The notes: generated by a model from the sequence alone, not told the origin. A stretch of 22,872 nucleotides of DNA from Actinomycetota bacterium (GCA_018898235.1 JAHIJU010000408.1:1-22872), one strand, 5' to 3'. Counted from the first letter of the stretch, positions 15,455 to 22,872 are shown. Numbers and translations: made by a program.

Positions 15455-16933
15455 GTGTCCAGCCCCCGTCCCGACGAGCATCCTGACGCCCGAGCCCTGC
15501 AGCTGCGCGCCGCGCGCACCCTCGCGGCGCTCCCCCCCGCGGCGATCGAGCTGGGCCGGGCGTTCGACGCGGCCGGCTTCGAGCTCGCGCTGGTCGGCGG
15601 CCCGGTGCGGGACGCGTTCCTGGGTCGGACCAGCGCCGACCTCGACTTCGCCACGTCGGCCTCCCCGGACCAGACGCAGCGGCTGCTGGCCCGGTGGGGC
15701 GATGCGCACTGGGACATCGGTCGGGCCTTCGGCACCATCGGCGCGCGCCGGTTCGCCGTCGGGGACGAGCCCGACATCGTCGCCGAGGTCACCACGTACC
15801 GCTCGGACGTCTACGACCCCGCGTCCCGCAAGCCGGTGGTCGCGTTCGGCGACAACCTGCTGGGCGACCTGTCCCGCCGTGACTTCACGGTCAACGCGAT
15901 GGCGGTGCGGCTGCCCGCGCTGGAGTTCGTCGACCCGTTCGACGGCCTGGGGGACCTGGCCGCGGGTGTGCTGCGCACCCCGATCGAGCCCGAGCGGTCG
16001 TTCGACGACGACCCGCTGCGGATGATGCGCGGCGCCCGGTTCGTCGCCCAGCTCGGCTTCACGCTGGACCCGGGTGTGATCGCCGCGACCAGGGCGATGG
16101 CCGAGCGGCTCACGATCGTGTCGGCCGAGCGGGTGCGGGACGAGCTGGTCAAGCTGATGCTGTCGGCCGATCCGTGCGCTGGTCTGCGGGTGCTGGTCGA
16201 CACCGGGCTGGCCGACCACGTGCTGCCCGAGCTGCCCGCGCTGCGCCTGGAGATCGACGAGCACCACCGCCACAAGGACGTCTACGAGCACACGCTGCAG
16301 GTGCTCGACCGGGCGATCGCCCTGGAGACCGGTCCGGACGGGCCGGTTCCGGCTCCGGACCTGGTGCTGCGGCTGGCGGCCGTCATGCACGACATCGGCA
16401 AGCCGCGCACCCGCCGGTTCGAGGGCGGTGGGGGCGTGAGCTTCCATCACCACGAGGTGGTGGGCGCGAAGATGGCGGCCAAACGGCTCACGGCCCTGCA
16501 CCTGGACCGGCAGACCGTGCAGGACGTGGCCCGGCTGACCGAGCTGCACCTGCGCTTCCACGGGTACGGCGAGGGTGCGTGGACCGATTCGGCCGTGCGC
16601 CGCTACGTGGCCGACGCCGGGCCGCTGCTCGAACGGCTGCACCGGCTGACGAGGTCGGACTGCACGACGCGCAACCAGCGCAAGGCGACCCGGCTGTCGG
16701 ACGCCTACGACGACCTGGAGCAGCGGATCGCCCAGCTGCGTGAGGCCGAGGAGCTCGACTCGATCCGTCCGGACCTGGACGGCACGCAGATCATGGCGAT
16801 CCTCCAGATCGGCCCAGGTCGGGCGGTCGGCGAGGCGTACCGGTACCTGCTGGAGCAGCGGATGGAGCGCGGACCGCTGGGGCCGGATCTGGCCCGGGAG
16901 GAGCTGCTCGCCTGGTGGGCCGCGCGCGCCTGA
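15455..16933 (+). CDS. cca: CCA tRNA nucleotidyltransferase (class II, with HD domain)
   Basis: A 492-residue enzyme that adds or repairs the 3' CCA end of tRNAs. The nucleotidyltransferase head has LVGGPVRDAFLG (46-57), the metal-binding DLD (62-64) and RRDFTVNAMA (141-150). The neck follows with DDDPLRMMRGARFVAQLGF. An HD domain shows HKDVYEHT (273-280) and MHDIGKPRTR (311-320), as in the actinobacterial PcnA group. The GTG start gives MSSPRPDEHPDARALQ. It diverges from the NUDIX gene by only 60 bp, the same arrangement as pcnA-mutT4 in M. tuberculosis. It converges on the LOV phosphatase gene with 13 bp between stops. It may act as a CCA-adding enzyme or a poly(A) polymerase; the former is far more likely for a single copy. 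Confidence 0.95.
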   Translation: MSSPRPDEHPDARALQLRAARTLAALPPAAIELGRAFDAAGFELALVGGPVRDAFLGRTSADLDFATSASPDQTQRLLARWGDAHWDIGRAFGTIGARRFAVGDEPDIVAEVTTYRSDVYDPASRKPVVAFGDNLLGDLSRRDFTVNAMAVRLPALEFVDPFDGLGDLAAGVLRTPIEPERSFDDDPLRMMRGARFVAQLGFTLDPGVIAATRAMAERLTIVSAERVRDELVKLMLSADPCAGLRVLVDTGLADHVLPELPALRLEIDEHHRHKDVYEHTLQVLDRAIALETGPDGPVPAPDLVLRLAAVMHDIGKPRTRRFEGGGGVSFHHHEVVGAKMAAKRLTALHLDRQTVQDVARLTELHLRFHGYGEGAWTDSAVRRYVADAGPLLERLHRLTRSDCTTRNQRKATRLSDAYDDLEQRIAQLREAEELDSIRPDLDGTQIMAILQIGPGRAVGEAYRYLLEQRMERGPLGPDLAREELLAWWAARA

Positions 16934-16946
16934 GGTCGGGCGGTCG

Positions 16947-18632
16947 TCAGGGGCAGTGCACGACGAGCAGGCACACGTCGTCGTCGAGCCGGTCCGCCGC
17001 GAGCCTCTGCAGCAGGTGGTCGCGGATCTCCTGGGCGCCGGACGCGGGTGCCTGGGCGAGGGCGTCGGCCAGGGCTCTGAGCCCCTCGCGCAGCGGCCGG
17101 TGGCGCCGTTCGACCAGGCCGTCGGTGTAGAGCACCAGCACCGAACCGTGCGGCACGTCCAGGTCACCCTGGGTGGCGGGACGGGTGCCGTCGTCGAGCC
17201 CGACCGGCAGCGTCGGGGGGGCGTCGAGCCGCTGGACGGTCCCGTCGGGGAGCCGCAGGAACGGCGGCGGGTGCCCGGCGTTCGCATAGCGCAGGCGGGC
17301 GCCGTCCGGGGTGGCTTGCCATCGCAGGTAGACGCAGGTCGCGATGTCGACCGACCCGGTGTGCCGCAGCAGCCCGCCGAGCCCCCGGATCACCTCGACG
17401 GGTTCGGCGCCGGTCCAGGCCTGGGCGCGCAGCAGGCTGGAGACCTGGCCCATCGACGCCGCCGCCACCATGTCGTGGCCGACGACGTCACCGATGGTCA
17501 GACCCACCGTCCCGTCGGGCAGGGTGAGGATGTCGAACCAGTCGCCGCCGACCTCGGCCTGCCGGTCCGACGGCAGGTAGGAGGCCGACACGTCGAGTCC
17601 GGGCACCGGCGTCGGACGCGGCAGGAGCCGGTTCTGCAGGGCCAGGGCTGCCTGCCGTTCGGCCCGGTACAGCCGCACGTTGTCCAGGGCGAGCCCGGCC
17701 CGGCGTCCCAGGTGGGCCCCGGTGATGACGGCGCGGGCATCGAAACCGCGGGCCTGGCTGTGCACGAAGCCGAGCACCCCCAGCACACGGTCGCGGGCCC
17801 AGAGCGGGACGACGAGCACGCTGCCCAGCCCCAGCTGCTCGAGGAGCGCGAGCTGCGCAGGTGCGGTGCCGGCTCGGACGGCGGCCACGTCGACCGACTC
17901 GGGCATGAGGATGTCGTCCCGGTCGGCCGTGAGCGCCTGCAGCACCTGGGGCGCGCAGGTCGTGATCCACGTGTGGTCGAGCTGTTCGAGCGCGCGTGCC
18001 GTCGCGTCGTCCTGCGGATCGGCCACCGCGACGTGGACGCGCCGCACCGTGTCGCGCTCGTCGACGAGGGCGACGAAGCCCCAGGTCGCCAGGGCGGGAG
18101 TGGCGATGTCGGCCACGGCGTCCGCCGCATCGGTCAGCTCCAGGCGTTCGGCGATGGCGTCCGCGACCTGGGCCAGCAGGTCGAGGCGCTCGGAGGTCTG
18201 CTGGAGGAGCTCGAGCTCGGCGGCGCGCGCCCGCTCCTGCAGCACCTGGTCGGTCGCATCGGTCTGGATGCCGAGGTGGTGGGTGATCGTGCCCTCCGGG
18301 TCCCGGACCGGGCTGATCACCATGTGGTTCCAGAACGGCGTGCCGTCCCGCCGGTAGTTGAGGGCCGTGACCGAGACGGTCCGCCCGGCGTGCAGGTCCT
18401 CGGAGATCTGCGCCACCATGGCGCGGTCGGTGCCGACGCCCTGCAGGAACCGGCAGTTGCGGCCGATCACCTCCTCGGGCGCGTACCCGGTCAGCCGGCA
18501 GAACTCGTCGTTGACCCACACCAACGGCTGGTCCTCCGCGCGGGCGTCGCTGAGCACGAACGACAGCTGGGCCGCGATCGCGGTGCGCGCCGCCATGTCG
18601 GCCAGCGCCGCGCGGGCGGCGGCGGTGCTCAT
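16947..18632 (-). CDS. LOV-GAF-SpoIIE (PP2C) phosphatase, probable blue-light sensor
   Basis: A 561-residue soluble protein. Residues about 15-130 form a LOV-type PAS domain: GRNCRFLQG (57-65) contains the adduct-forming Cys60, and Gln64 follows. Asn92, Asn102 and Gln123 match the flavin contacts of plant LOV2 with identical spacing (32, 10 and 21 residues). A helical linker (about 131-160) leads to a GAF domain (about 155-325). The C-terminal RsbU/SpoIIE phosphatase has EVGGDWFD (360-367, metal-binding Asp364), GDVVGHD (381-387), YTDGLVE (502-508) and the late DDD at 550-552. Such phosphatases usually dephosphorylate STAS anti-sigma antagonists; none is in the window. ATG 18632 overlaps the MFS stop by 4 bp. 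Light control is inferred from intact LOV chemistry residues. Confidence 0.93.
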   Translation of the reverse strand: MSTAAARAALADMAARTAIAAQLSFVLSDARAEDQPLVWVNDEFCRLTGYAPEEVIGRNCRFLQGVGTDRAMVAQISEDLHAGRTVSVTALNYRRDGTPFWNHMVISPVRDPEGTITHHLGIQTDATDQVLQERARAAELELLQQTSERLDLLAQVADAIAERLELTDAADAVADIATPALATWGFVALVDERDTVRRVHVAVADPQDDATARALEQLDHTWITTCAPQVLQALTADRDDILMPESVDVAAVRAGTAPAQLALLEQLGLGSVLVVPLWARDRVLGVLGFVHSQARGFDARAVITGAHLGRRAGLALDNVRLYRAERQAALALQNRLLPRPTPVPGLDVSASYLPSDRQAEVGGDWFDILTLPDGTVGLTIGDVVGHDMVAAASMGQVSSLLRAQAWTGAEPVEVIRGLGGLLRHTGSVDIATCVYLRWQATPDGARLRYANAGHPPPFLRLPDGTVQRLDAPPTLPVGLDDGTRPATQGDLDVPHGSVLVLYTDGLVERRHRPLREGLRALADALAQAPASGAQEIRDHLLQRLAADRLDDDVCLLVVHCP

Positions 18633-19954
18633 ACCGGGTCGGGGACCGGCGCGCCGGGCCGGGTCGACCGCACCTCGACGGCGACCGCCGGTGTGCGGCC
18701 GTAGGCCCAGGCGATGACCAGGCACGCGACGGCGAGTGCGGCGAACGCGGGCCGGGACCAGCCCGTGTCCGGCAGCAGTGCGGCGGCCAGGGCGGCCGCG
18801 CCGACGAACGCGGCGTTGTAGAGCATGTCGTAGAGGGCGAACGCCCGGCCGCGGTAGGTGTCGGCGGTGTCGCGCTGCACGATGGTGTCGACCGCGATCT
18901 TGGCGCTCTGGACCGACAGGCCGAGCAGCATGGCCCCGGCCGCGATCATCACGAAGCTCGAGGAGAGCGTGAGCAGCACCTGGCTGAGCGCCCCGATGAC
19001 GAGCGCCACCTGGATCCACCGTGGTGGGTCGATCCACTGGTGCGCGATCGGGGTGAGCACCACTGCGATCCCGTTGCCGGCGAACGACAGGCCGGTGAGC
19101 AGCACGAACGTGCCCATCCCCGCGGCGGAGTCGTGCGGGTCGGACAGCAGGTTGCGTGAGATGAGGATGAGGGCGAGGAAGTTGACGCCGTAGACGAATC
19201 GTTGGCCGGCCATCACCGCGAGCGCTGCGCCCGGAGTGCGCCGGGCCACCAGGTAGCGGGCACCGGCCACGAGGTCGGCGGCCACGGCGCGCAGGTCATC
19301 GGCCAGCCCTTGGGCGGGCCGTTCGTCGCGCGAGGGCCCGAGCTCATCCGGGGTCAGGCGCAGCGCCAGCGCGCTGGCGGCACCGAAGGTGGCTGCGGCG
19401 GCCACGAGGACGACGCCGTCGTGGACGCCCCCGCTCGGCGTCAGCCAGCCGACGAGAGCCCCGATCCCCGCCCCGGCCACCGCCGACACCCCGCCGAGCG
19501 TGGGCGTGAGGGAGTTGGCGATGACGAGTCGGTCGGCCGGCACGACCTGCGGCTGCCCGGCCGACAGGGCGGACAGCAGGAACCGGTTGACCCCGAGGGT
19601 GACGAGCGCCAGCGCGTAGACCGCCGGCGCGACCCCGGCCGTCACGATGACGACGGCGAGCGCGAGGGTGAGCACGACGCGCAGCGCGTTGCCGAGGGCG
19701 AGCACCTGGCGTCGGCGCCAGCGGTCGAGCAACGGGCCGGCGAACGGGCCGACGACGGTGAACGGCAGGAGCAGCACGGCGAACGCGCTCGCCACCCCGG
19801 TGGCCGTCGTCATCCGTTCCGGGGAGAAGAAGAGCTGCGTCGCCAGCCCGACCTGGAACATCCCGTCGCCGGCCTGCGACACGATGCGCACGGTGAACAG
19901 GCGTCGGAACCGGGGCAGCGCGAGGAGCCGCCGGAGGTCGTCGAAGGCCTGCAT
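18629..19954 (-). CDS. Major facilitator superfamily transporter
   Basis: A 441-residue polytopic protein with about 11-12 hydrophobic segments. FRRLFTVRIVSQAGDGMFQV is followed by GPFAGPLLDRWRRRQVLALG, the MFS loop 2-3 motif in a DHA3/MFS_3-like form, and by VVPADRLVIANSLTPTLGGV. A cytoplasmic loop rich in charged residues (about 205-235) separates the two halves. The substrate cannot be deduced; exporters of drugs or siderophores are common in this subgroup. No ribosome-binding site at normal spacing is seen, but TAGCCT ends six bases before the ATG, so the mRNA may be leaderless. The stop overlaps the LOV phosphatase start (ATGA), so the two are probably translated together. The upstream ino1 unit ends in a terminator. 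Confidence 0.92.
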   Translation of the reverse strand: MQAFDDLRRLLALPRFRRLFTVRIVSQAGDGMFQVGLATQLFFSPERMTTATGVASAFAVLLLPFTVVGPFAGPLLDRWRRRQVLALGNALRVVLTLALAVVIVTAGVAPAVYALALVTLGVNRFLLSALSAGQPQVVPADRLVIANSLTPTLGGVSAVAGAGIGALVGWLTPSGGVHDGVVLVAAAATFGAASALALRLTPDELGPSRDERPAQGLADDLRAVAADLVAGARYLVARRTPGAALAVMAGQRFVYGVNFLALILISRNLLSDPHDSAAGMGTFVLLTGLSFAGNGIAVVLTPIAHQWIDPPRWIQVALVIGALSQVLLTLSSSFVMIAAGAMLLGLSVQSAKIAVDTIVQRDTADTYRGRAFALYDMLYNAAFVGAAALAAALLPDTGWSRPAFAALAVACLVIAWAYGRTPAVAVEVRSTRPGAPVPDPV

Positions 19955-19960
19955 CGCCTC

Positions 19961-19966
19961 AGGCTA
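19961..19966 (-). promoter_or_regulatory. Candidate -10 element for a leaderless MFS transcript
   Basis: TAGCCT on the minus strand ends six bases before the ATG at 19954. The GAGG in between is only two bases from the ATG, too close for a normal Shine-Dalgarno. Confidence 0.4.
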
Positions 19967-20037
19967 GCCGCAGCCGCCGACGCGGCCAGGTCCACCCGGG
20001 CGGCCCCGACCCCGGGTAGGGCGGTGGTGCCGAGACG

Positions 20038-20072
20038 GCGAAGGGCCGCCCGGACGTGGGGCGGCCCTTCGC
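20038..20072 (-). terminator. Strong hairpin terminator after ino1
   Basis: A perfect 14-bp stem (arms 20038-20051 and 20059-20072) with a 7-base loop starts 16 bases after the ino1 stop. The arms contain GAAGGGCCGCCC and its complement. There is no T-tract, as is common for actinobacterial hairpin terminators. It separates padR-ino1 from the MFS-LOV unit. Confidence 0.8.
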
Positions 20073-20088
20073 GACGTGCGGTGCGAGC

Positions 20089-21168
20089 TCAGCGCTCGTT
20101 CTCGCCGGTGATGAAGGCCTCGAGGGCCGCGCGGCCCTTCGTGTCCTCCATCTGGACCGGCGGGGACTTCATCAGGTAGGTCGCGGCCGACAGGATCGGG
20201 CCGCCGATGCCACGGTCCTTGGCGATCTTCGCGGCGCGGACGGCGTCGATGATGATGCCCGCCGAGTTCGGGGAGTCCCAGACCTCGAGCTTGTACTCGA
20301 GGTTCAGCGGCACCTCGCCGAACGCGCGGCCCTCGAGGCGCACGTACGCCCACTTGCGGTCGTCGAGCCACTGGATGTAGTCCGACGGGCCGATGTGCAC
20401 GTTCCGCGGGGCCAGCTCGTGGTCCATGTTGGACGTGACCGACTGCGTCTTGGAGATCTTCTTGGACTGCAGGCGCTCGCGCTCCAGCATGTTCTTGAAG
20501 TCCATGTTGCCGCCGACGTTGAGCTGGTACGTGCGGTCCAGGATGACGCCGCGGTCCTCGAATAGCCGGGCCAGCACGCGGTGCGTGATGGTGGCGCCGA
20601 CCTGCGACTTGATGTCGTCGCCGACGATCGGGACACCGGCGGCCTCGAACTTCGCGGCCCACTCCGGGTCGGAGGCGATGAACACCGGCAGCGCGTTGAC
20701 GAAGGCGACCTTCGCGTCGATGCAGCACTGCGCGTAGAACTTGTCGGCCACCTCGGAGCCCACCGGCAGGTAGGAGACGAGCACGTCGACCTTGAGGTCC
20801 TTGAGCGTCTGCACGATGTCGACCGGCTCGGCGTCCGACTCCTCGATGGTCTCGGAGTAGTACTTGCCGAGGCCGTCGAAGGTGTGGCCGCGCTGCACGG
20901 TGACGCCCAGGGGCGGCACGTCGGCGATCTTGATGGTGTTGTTCTCGGAGTTCAGGATCGCCTCGGACAGGTCGAAGCCGACCTTCTTGGCGTCCACGTC
21001 GAAAGCGGCGACGAACTCGACGTCGCGGACGTGGTACTCGCCGAAGCGCACGTGCATGAGGCCCGGCACCTGGCTGTCGTCGGGTGCGTCCCTGTAGTAC
21101 TGCACGCCCTGGACCAGCGACGAGGCACAGTTGCCGACCCCGACGATCGCTACGCGGATGGAACCCAT
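20089..21168 (-). CDS. ino1: Inositol-3-phosphate synthase
   Basis: A 359-residue NAD-dependent enzyme that converts glucose 6-phosphate to 1L-myo-inositol 1-phosphate. This is the first step toward phosphatidylinositol, its mannosides and mycothiol in actinobacteria. IRVAIVGVGNCASSLVQGV (4-22) is the NAD-binding loop. GDDIKSQVGATITHR (183-197), QLNVGGNMDFKNM (215-227) and KTQSVTSN (240-247) are signature blocks of the family. The length is normal for the actinobacterial form. ATG 21168 has AAGGAG at a good distance, and this site overlaps the end of padR; the two genes are 2 bp apart. It ends before the hairpin at 20038-20072. Regulation by the adjacent PadR protein is likely. Longer open sequence upstream in this frame is a chance extension. 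Confidence 0.97.
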   Translation of the reverse strand: MGSIRVAIVGVGNCASSLVQGVQYYRDAPDDSQVPGLMHVRFGEYHVRDVEFVAAFDVDAKKVGFDLSEAILNSENNTIKIADVPPLGVTVQRGHTFDGLGKYYSETIEESDAEPVDIVQTLKDLKVDVLVSYLPVGSEVADKFYAQCCIDAKVAFVNALPVFIASDPEWAAKFEAAGVPIVGDDIKSQVGATITHRVLARLFEDRGVILDRTYQLNVGGNMDFKNMLERERLQSKKISKTQSVTSNMDHELAPRNVHIGPSDYIQWLDDRKWAYVRLEGRAFGEVPLNLEYKLEVWDSPNSAGIIIDAVRAAKIAKDRGIGGPILSAATYLMKSPPVQMEDTKGRAALEAFITGENER

Positions 21169-21170
21169 CC

Positions 21171-21815
21171 TCACTCCTTCTTCGGTGTGGCCGTCGCGGC
21201 ACCGCGGTGCGGGCCGGCGGTTGGATCGGTGTCGGCCGAATGGCCGGCACCGGGTGTGCGGGCGGGCCGTCCGGCCCGCTCGGTGTCGATGAGCTGGTCG
21301 AGCCAGGCGACCTCGCGCTCGACCTGGTCGAGCCCGTGGCGCTGCAGCTCGGAGGTGTACTCGTCCATGCGCTCGCGTCCGCGGGCGAAGGACTGGCGCA
21401 CCAGCTCGAGCCGTTCGGTGAGCCGGGTGCGCCGGCCCTCCAGGATGCGCAGCCGGGTCTCGGCGTCGGTCTGCGCGAAGAACGCGAACCGGACGTCGAA
21501 CTCCTCGTCGTCCCACGCCGAGGGCCCGGCGGAGCCGAGCACCTCGCCGAGCAGCTCCTTGCCGGCGGCGGTGAGCTGGTAGACGATGCGGGCCCGTTTG
21601 CTGGCCACGGCCCGCTCGTCGGCGACGGCATCGGAGCCGACGATGAGTCCCCGCTCCGCGAGCGAGCGCAGGGCCGGGTAGAGCGAGCCGTACGACAGCG
21701 CCCGGAACGAGCCGAGCACGAGGTTGAGCTGTTTGCGCAGCTCGTAGCCGTGCATGGGTGAGCCGTGGAGCAGGCCCAGGATCGCGTGGTCGAGGACGTC
21801 GGAGCGTGCGCGCAC
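21171..21815 (-). CDS. PadR-family transcriptional regulator
   Basis: A 214-residue winged-helix regulator. LDHAILGLLHGSPMHGYELR (8-27) and YGSLYPALRSLAERGLIVGS (42-61) are the typical PadR helices, followed by the wing with KRARIVYQLTAAGKELLGE. The C-terminal region (about 100-180) is the helical Vir_act_alpha_C-like dimer domain, with long charged helices. The last 30 residues are low-complexity. GTG 21815 has a strong AAGGAGG five to seven bases upstream. It forms an operon with ino1, and the same pair stands next to a penicillin-binding protein gene in M. tuberculosis (Rv0047c, ino1, ponA1). A PadR-type inverted repeat lies 115 bp upstream, so autoregulation is probable. The ligand is unknown. 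Confidence 0.94.
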   Translation of the reverse strand: MRARSDVLDHAILGLLHGSPMHGYELRKQLNLVLGSFRALSYGSLYPALRSLAERGLIVGSDAVADERAVASKRARIVYQLTAAGKELLGEVLGSAGPSAWDDEEFDVRFAFFAQTDAETRLRILEGRRTRLTERLELVRQSFARGRERMDEYTSELQRHGLDQVEREVAWLDQLIDTERAGRPARTPGAGHSADTDPTAGPHRGAATATPKKE

Positions 21816-22143
21816 GTCCTACCTCCTTGACCGATGGCGACCGGGCTCGCGGGACCCGCACGGGCGATGCACGCCCGACCGGCAGATCCGGAGCCCGTTC
21901 GATGTCCTGCGAGTCCCGATGAAAGTCTCGATGTATCGAACTGATACATCCGGAGGCTATGCCATACCGACACATCGGCACAAGGTGACCTGTGCGACGT
22001 CGCTGGTGCCGATCCGGTGAAGGCGGCGGGGCGATGGGGTGGCGTCGCACCGCGACCCGACACGCTCCCCCATACTGGAACGCGCGGAACGGCCCCGCCC
22101 TCGTCGTGGTGGCGTCGTACAAGTGCAACCAGAGGGAGTCTGT
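21816..22143. other. Divergent padR / penicillin-binding protein intergenic region
   Basis: 328 bp without a supported gene. It contains the inverted repeat at 21930-21950. Possible -10 elements toward the plus strand are CATACT at 22071-22076 and CATACC at 21963-21968; neither has a convincing -35. The operator-like repeat lies where it could act on both divergent genes. Confidence 0.5.
21930..21950. promoter_or_regulatory. PadR-type operator candidate
   Basis: Perfect 8-bp arms GATGTATC and GATACATC flank a 5-bp spacer. PadR proteins typically bind AT-containing repeats of the form ATGT...ACAT, and this AT-rich island stands out in GC-rich DNA directly upstream of a padR gene. Confidence 0.65.
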
Positions 22144-22872
22144 GTGGCTGGGAAGACCGGGCGTCCGGCGCGTTCGGACGCACGGCGCAGCACATCGCGC
22201 GCCAGTGGTCGCCCGACCCGCCCCAGCGACAAGGACGCCCCGAACCGGTTCTGGAACTACCCGCGCCCCGGGTACCACGGGCTGCACCGGTGGCTGCCGT
22301 CCTGGCGGTTCGTGGTGGCTTCGGCGCTGGGCTTCGTGTTCCTCGTGCTCGGCCTCGTCGTCGCCGCCTACCAGGGGATCGCCGTCCCGGACCCGACCGC
22401 CGAGGTCACCGACCAGACGACCAAGGTCTACTTCGCCTCCGAGGACGGCACGTCCGACCGCGGCAACCTGATGGGCACCTACCCCGGGATCAACCGGGAG
22501 ATCGTCGACTACTCGACGCTGCCGGAGTACGTCGGCCAGGCCGTGGTGGCCTCCGAGGACCGCACGTTCTTCACTAACTCGGGCGTCGACCCGCGCGGCA
22601 TCGTCCGAGCCTTCCTGAACAACGTCTCCGGCGGGGCGCAGCAGGGGGCCTCGACCCTCACCCAGCAGTACGTCGAGAACTACTACCTGGGCGCGACGCA
22701 CGACTACGTCGGCAAGGCGAAAGAGGCGCTGCTCGCCATCAAGATCGCCCAGACCGAGAGCAAGGAAGAGATCCTAGGCCGGTACCTCAACACCAACTAC
22801 TTCGGCCGCGGCGCCTACGGCATCCAGGCCGCCGCCCAGGCCTACTTCGGGGTCGACGCGAAGGACCTCACC
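22144..22872 (+). CDS. Class A penicillin-binding protein (transglycosylase/transpeptidase), 5' part
   Basis: The first 243 residues of a bifunctional peptidoglycan synthase; the gene continues past the window. A basic cytoplasmic tail (1-52) precedes one membrane helix (about 56-77). The GT51 transglycosylase domain has the catalytic glutamate in ASEDRTFF (Glu138), then QQGASTLTQQY (167-177), KAKEALLAIKIAQTESKEEI (191-210) and LNTNYFGRGAYGIQAAAQAYFG (215-236). FFTNSG in place of the proteobacterial FxxHxG follows the actinobacterial PonA pattern. GTG 22144 has AGGGAG five bases upstream, the only good start in frame. It is PonA1-like by neighbourhood (divergent from padR-ino1). The transpeptidase domain is expected beyond the window edge but not seen. 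Confidence 0.94.
   Translation, partial: MAGKTGRPARSDARRSTSRASGRPTRPSDKDAPNRFWNYPRPGYHGLHRWLPSWRFVVASALGFVFLVLGLVVAAYQGIAVPDPTAEVTDQTTKVYFASEDGTSDRGNLMGTYPGINREIVDYSTLPEYVGQAVVASEDRTFFTNSGVDPRGIVRAFLNNVSGGAQQGASTLTQQYVENYYLGATHDYVGKAKEALLAIKIAQTESKEEILGRYLNTNYFGRGAYGIQAAAQAYFGVDAKDLT

Noticed and set aside
15395..17287. Upstream extension of the NUDIX frame through the cca gene
   Set aside because: It runs antisense to cca, and the added sequence has no domain.
18633..19037. N-terminal extension of the LOV phosphatase into the MFS gene
   Set aside because: The extra residues are a shadow of the transporter coding sequence. ATG 18632 forms a clean ATGA overlap and begins just before the LOV domain.
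21169..22701. Extension of ino1 upstream to 22701
   Set aside because: It would cover padR and the PBP gene. ATG 21168 has a proper ribosome-binding site and the family's normal N-terminus.
1..22872. CRISPR arrays, insertion sequences, tRNA or rRNA genes
   Set aside because: I saw no spaced direct repeats, transposase motifs with terminal repeats, or tRNA-like cloverleaf signatures on reading both strands. A tRNA search program was not available to confirm this.

Overview
The window is GC-rich (roughly 70 percent by eye) and carries the conserved gene block next to an actinobacterial replication origin. Gene content, frequent GTG starts, 4-bp stop/start overlaps and a TTGTCCACA DnaA box suggest a member of Actinomycetia, probably Micrococcales near Cellulomonadaceae. 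The family assignment is inference. From memory, the order from dnaA to the CCA-adding enzyme matches the Mycobacterium tuberculosis block Rv0001/Rv3924 to Rv3907, with informative losses.

Layout. (1) 1-1180: the 5' part of dnaA on the minus strand, then an intergenic region with a DnaA-box inverted repeat and an rpmH promoter. (2) 1181-3783, plus: rpmH, rnpA, yidD, yidC and jag (ribosomal protein L34, RNase P protein, membrane insertion, RNA binding). (3) 3784-7601, plus: rsmG, parA and parB with three perfect 14-bp parS cores. One lies just after jag; two lie in the open frame leading into the ParA core, where each is read as VSRET. (4) 7672-8984, minus: trxB-trxA behind a sequence that fits a SigR/SigH oxidative-stress promoter. 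(5) 9073-15394, minus: a cell-envelope cluster running NUDIX hydrolase, DUF6049-type membrane-anchored protein, MurJ lipid II flippase and a membrane pseudokinase with an extracellular discoidin-like domain. The first three are linked by 4-bp overlaps. (6) 15455-16933, plus: CCA tRNA nucleotidyltransferase. (7) 16947-19954, minus: an MFS transporter overlapping by 4 bp a LOV-GAF-SpoIIE/PP2C phosphatase, which is probably a blue-light-controlled switch. (8) 20038-21815, minus: padR-ino1, ending in a strong hairpin. (9) 22144 to the end, plus: the start of a class A penicillin-binding protein, divergent from padR across a region with a PadR-type inverted repeat.

Most genes serve replication, segregation, translation and envelope synthesis. 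The accessory-looking part is the LOV phosphatase with its MFS partner; no anti-sigma kinase or STAS partner is visible in the window. Other points of interest are parS embedded in parA, the SigR-type promoter, an unusual WCLPC thioredoxin, and the absence of sigM/rsmA and cwlM from their mycobacterial positions. I found no CRISPR array, tRNA, rRNA or insertion sequence.
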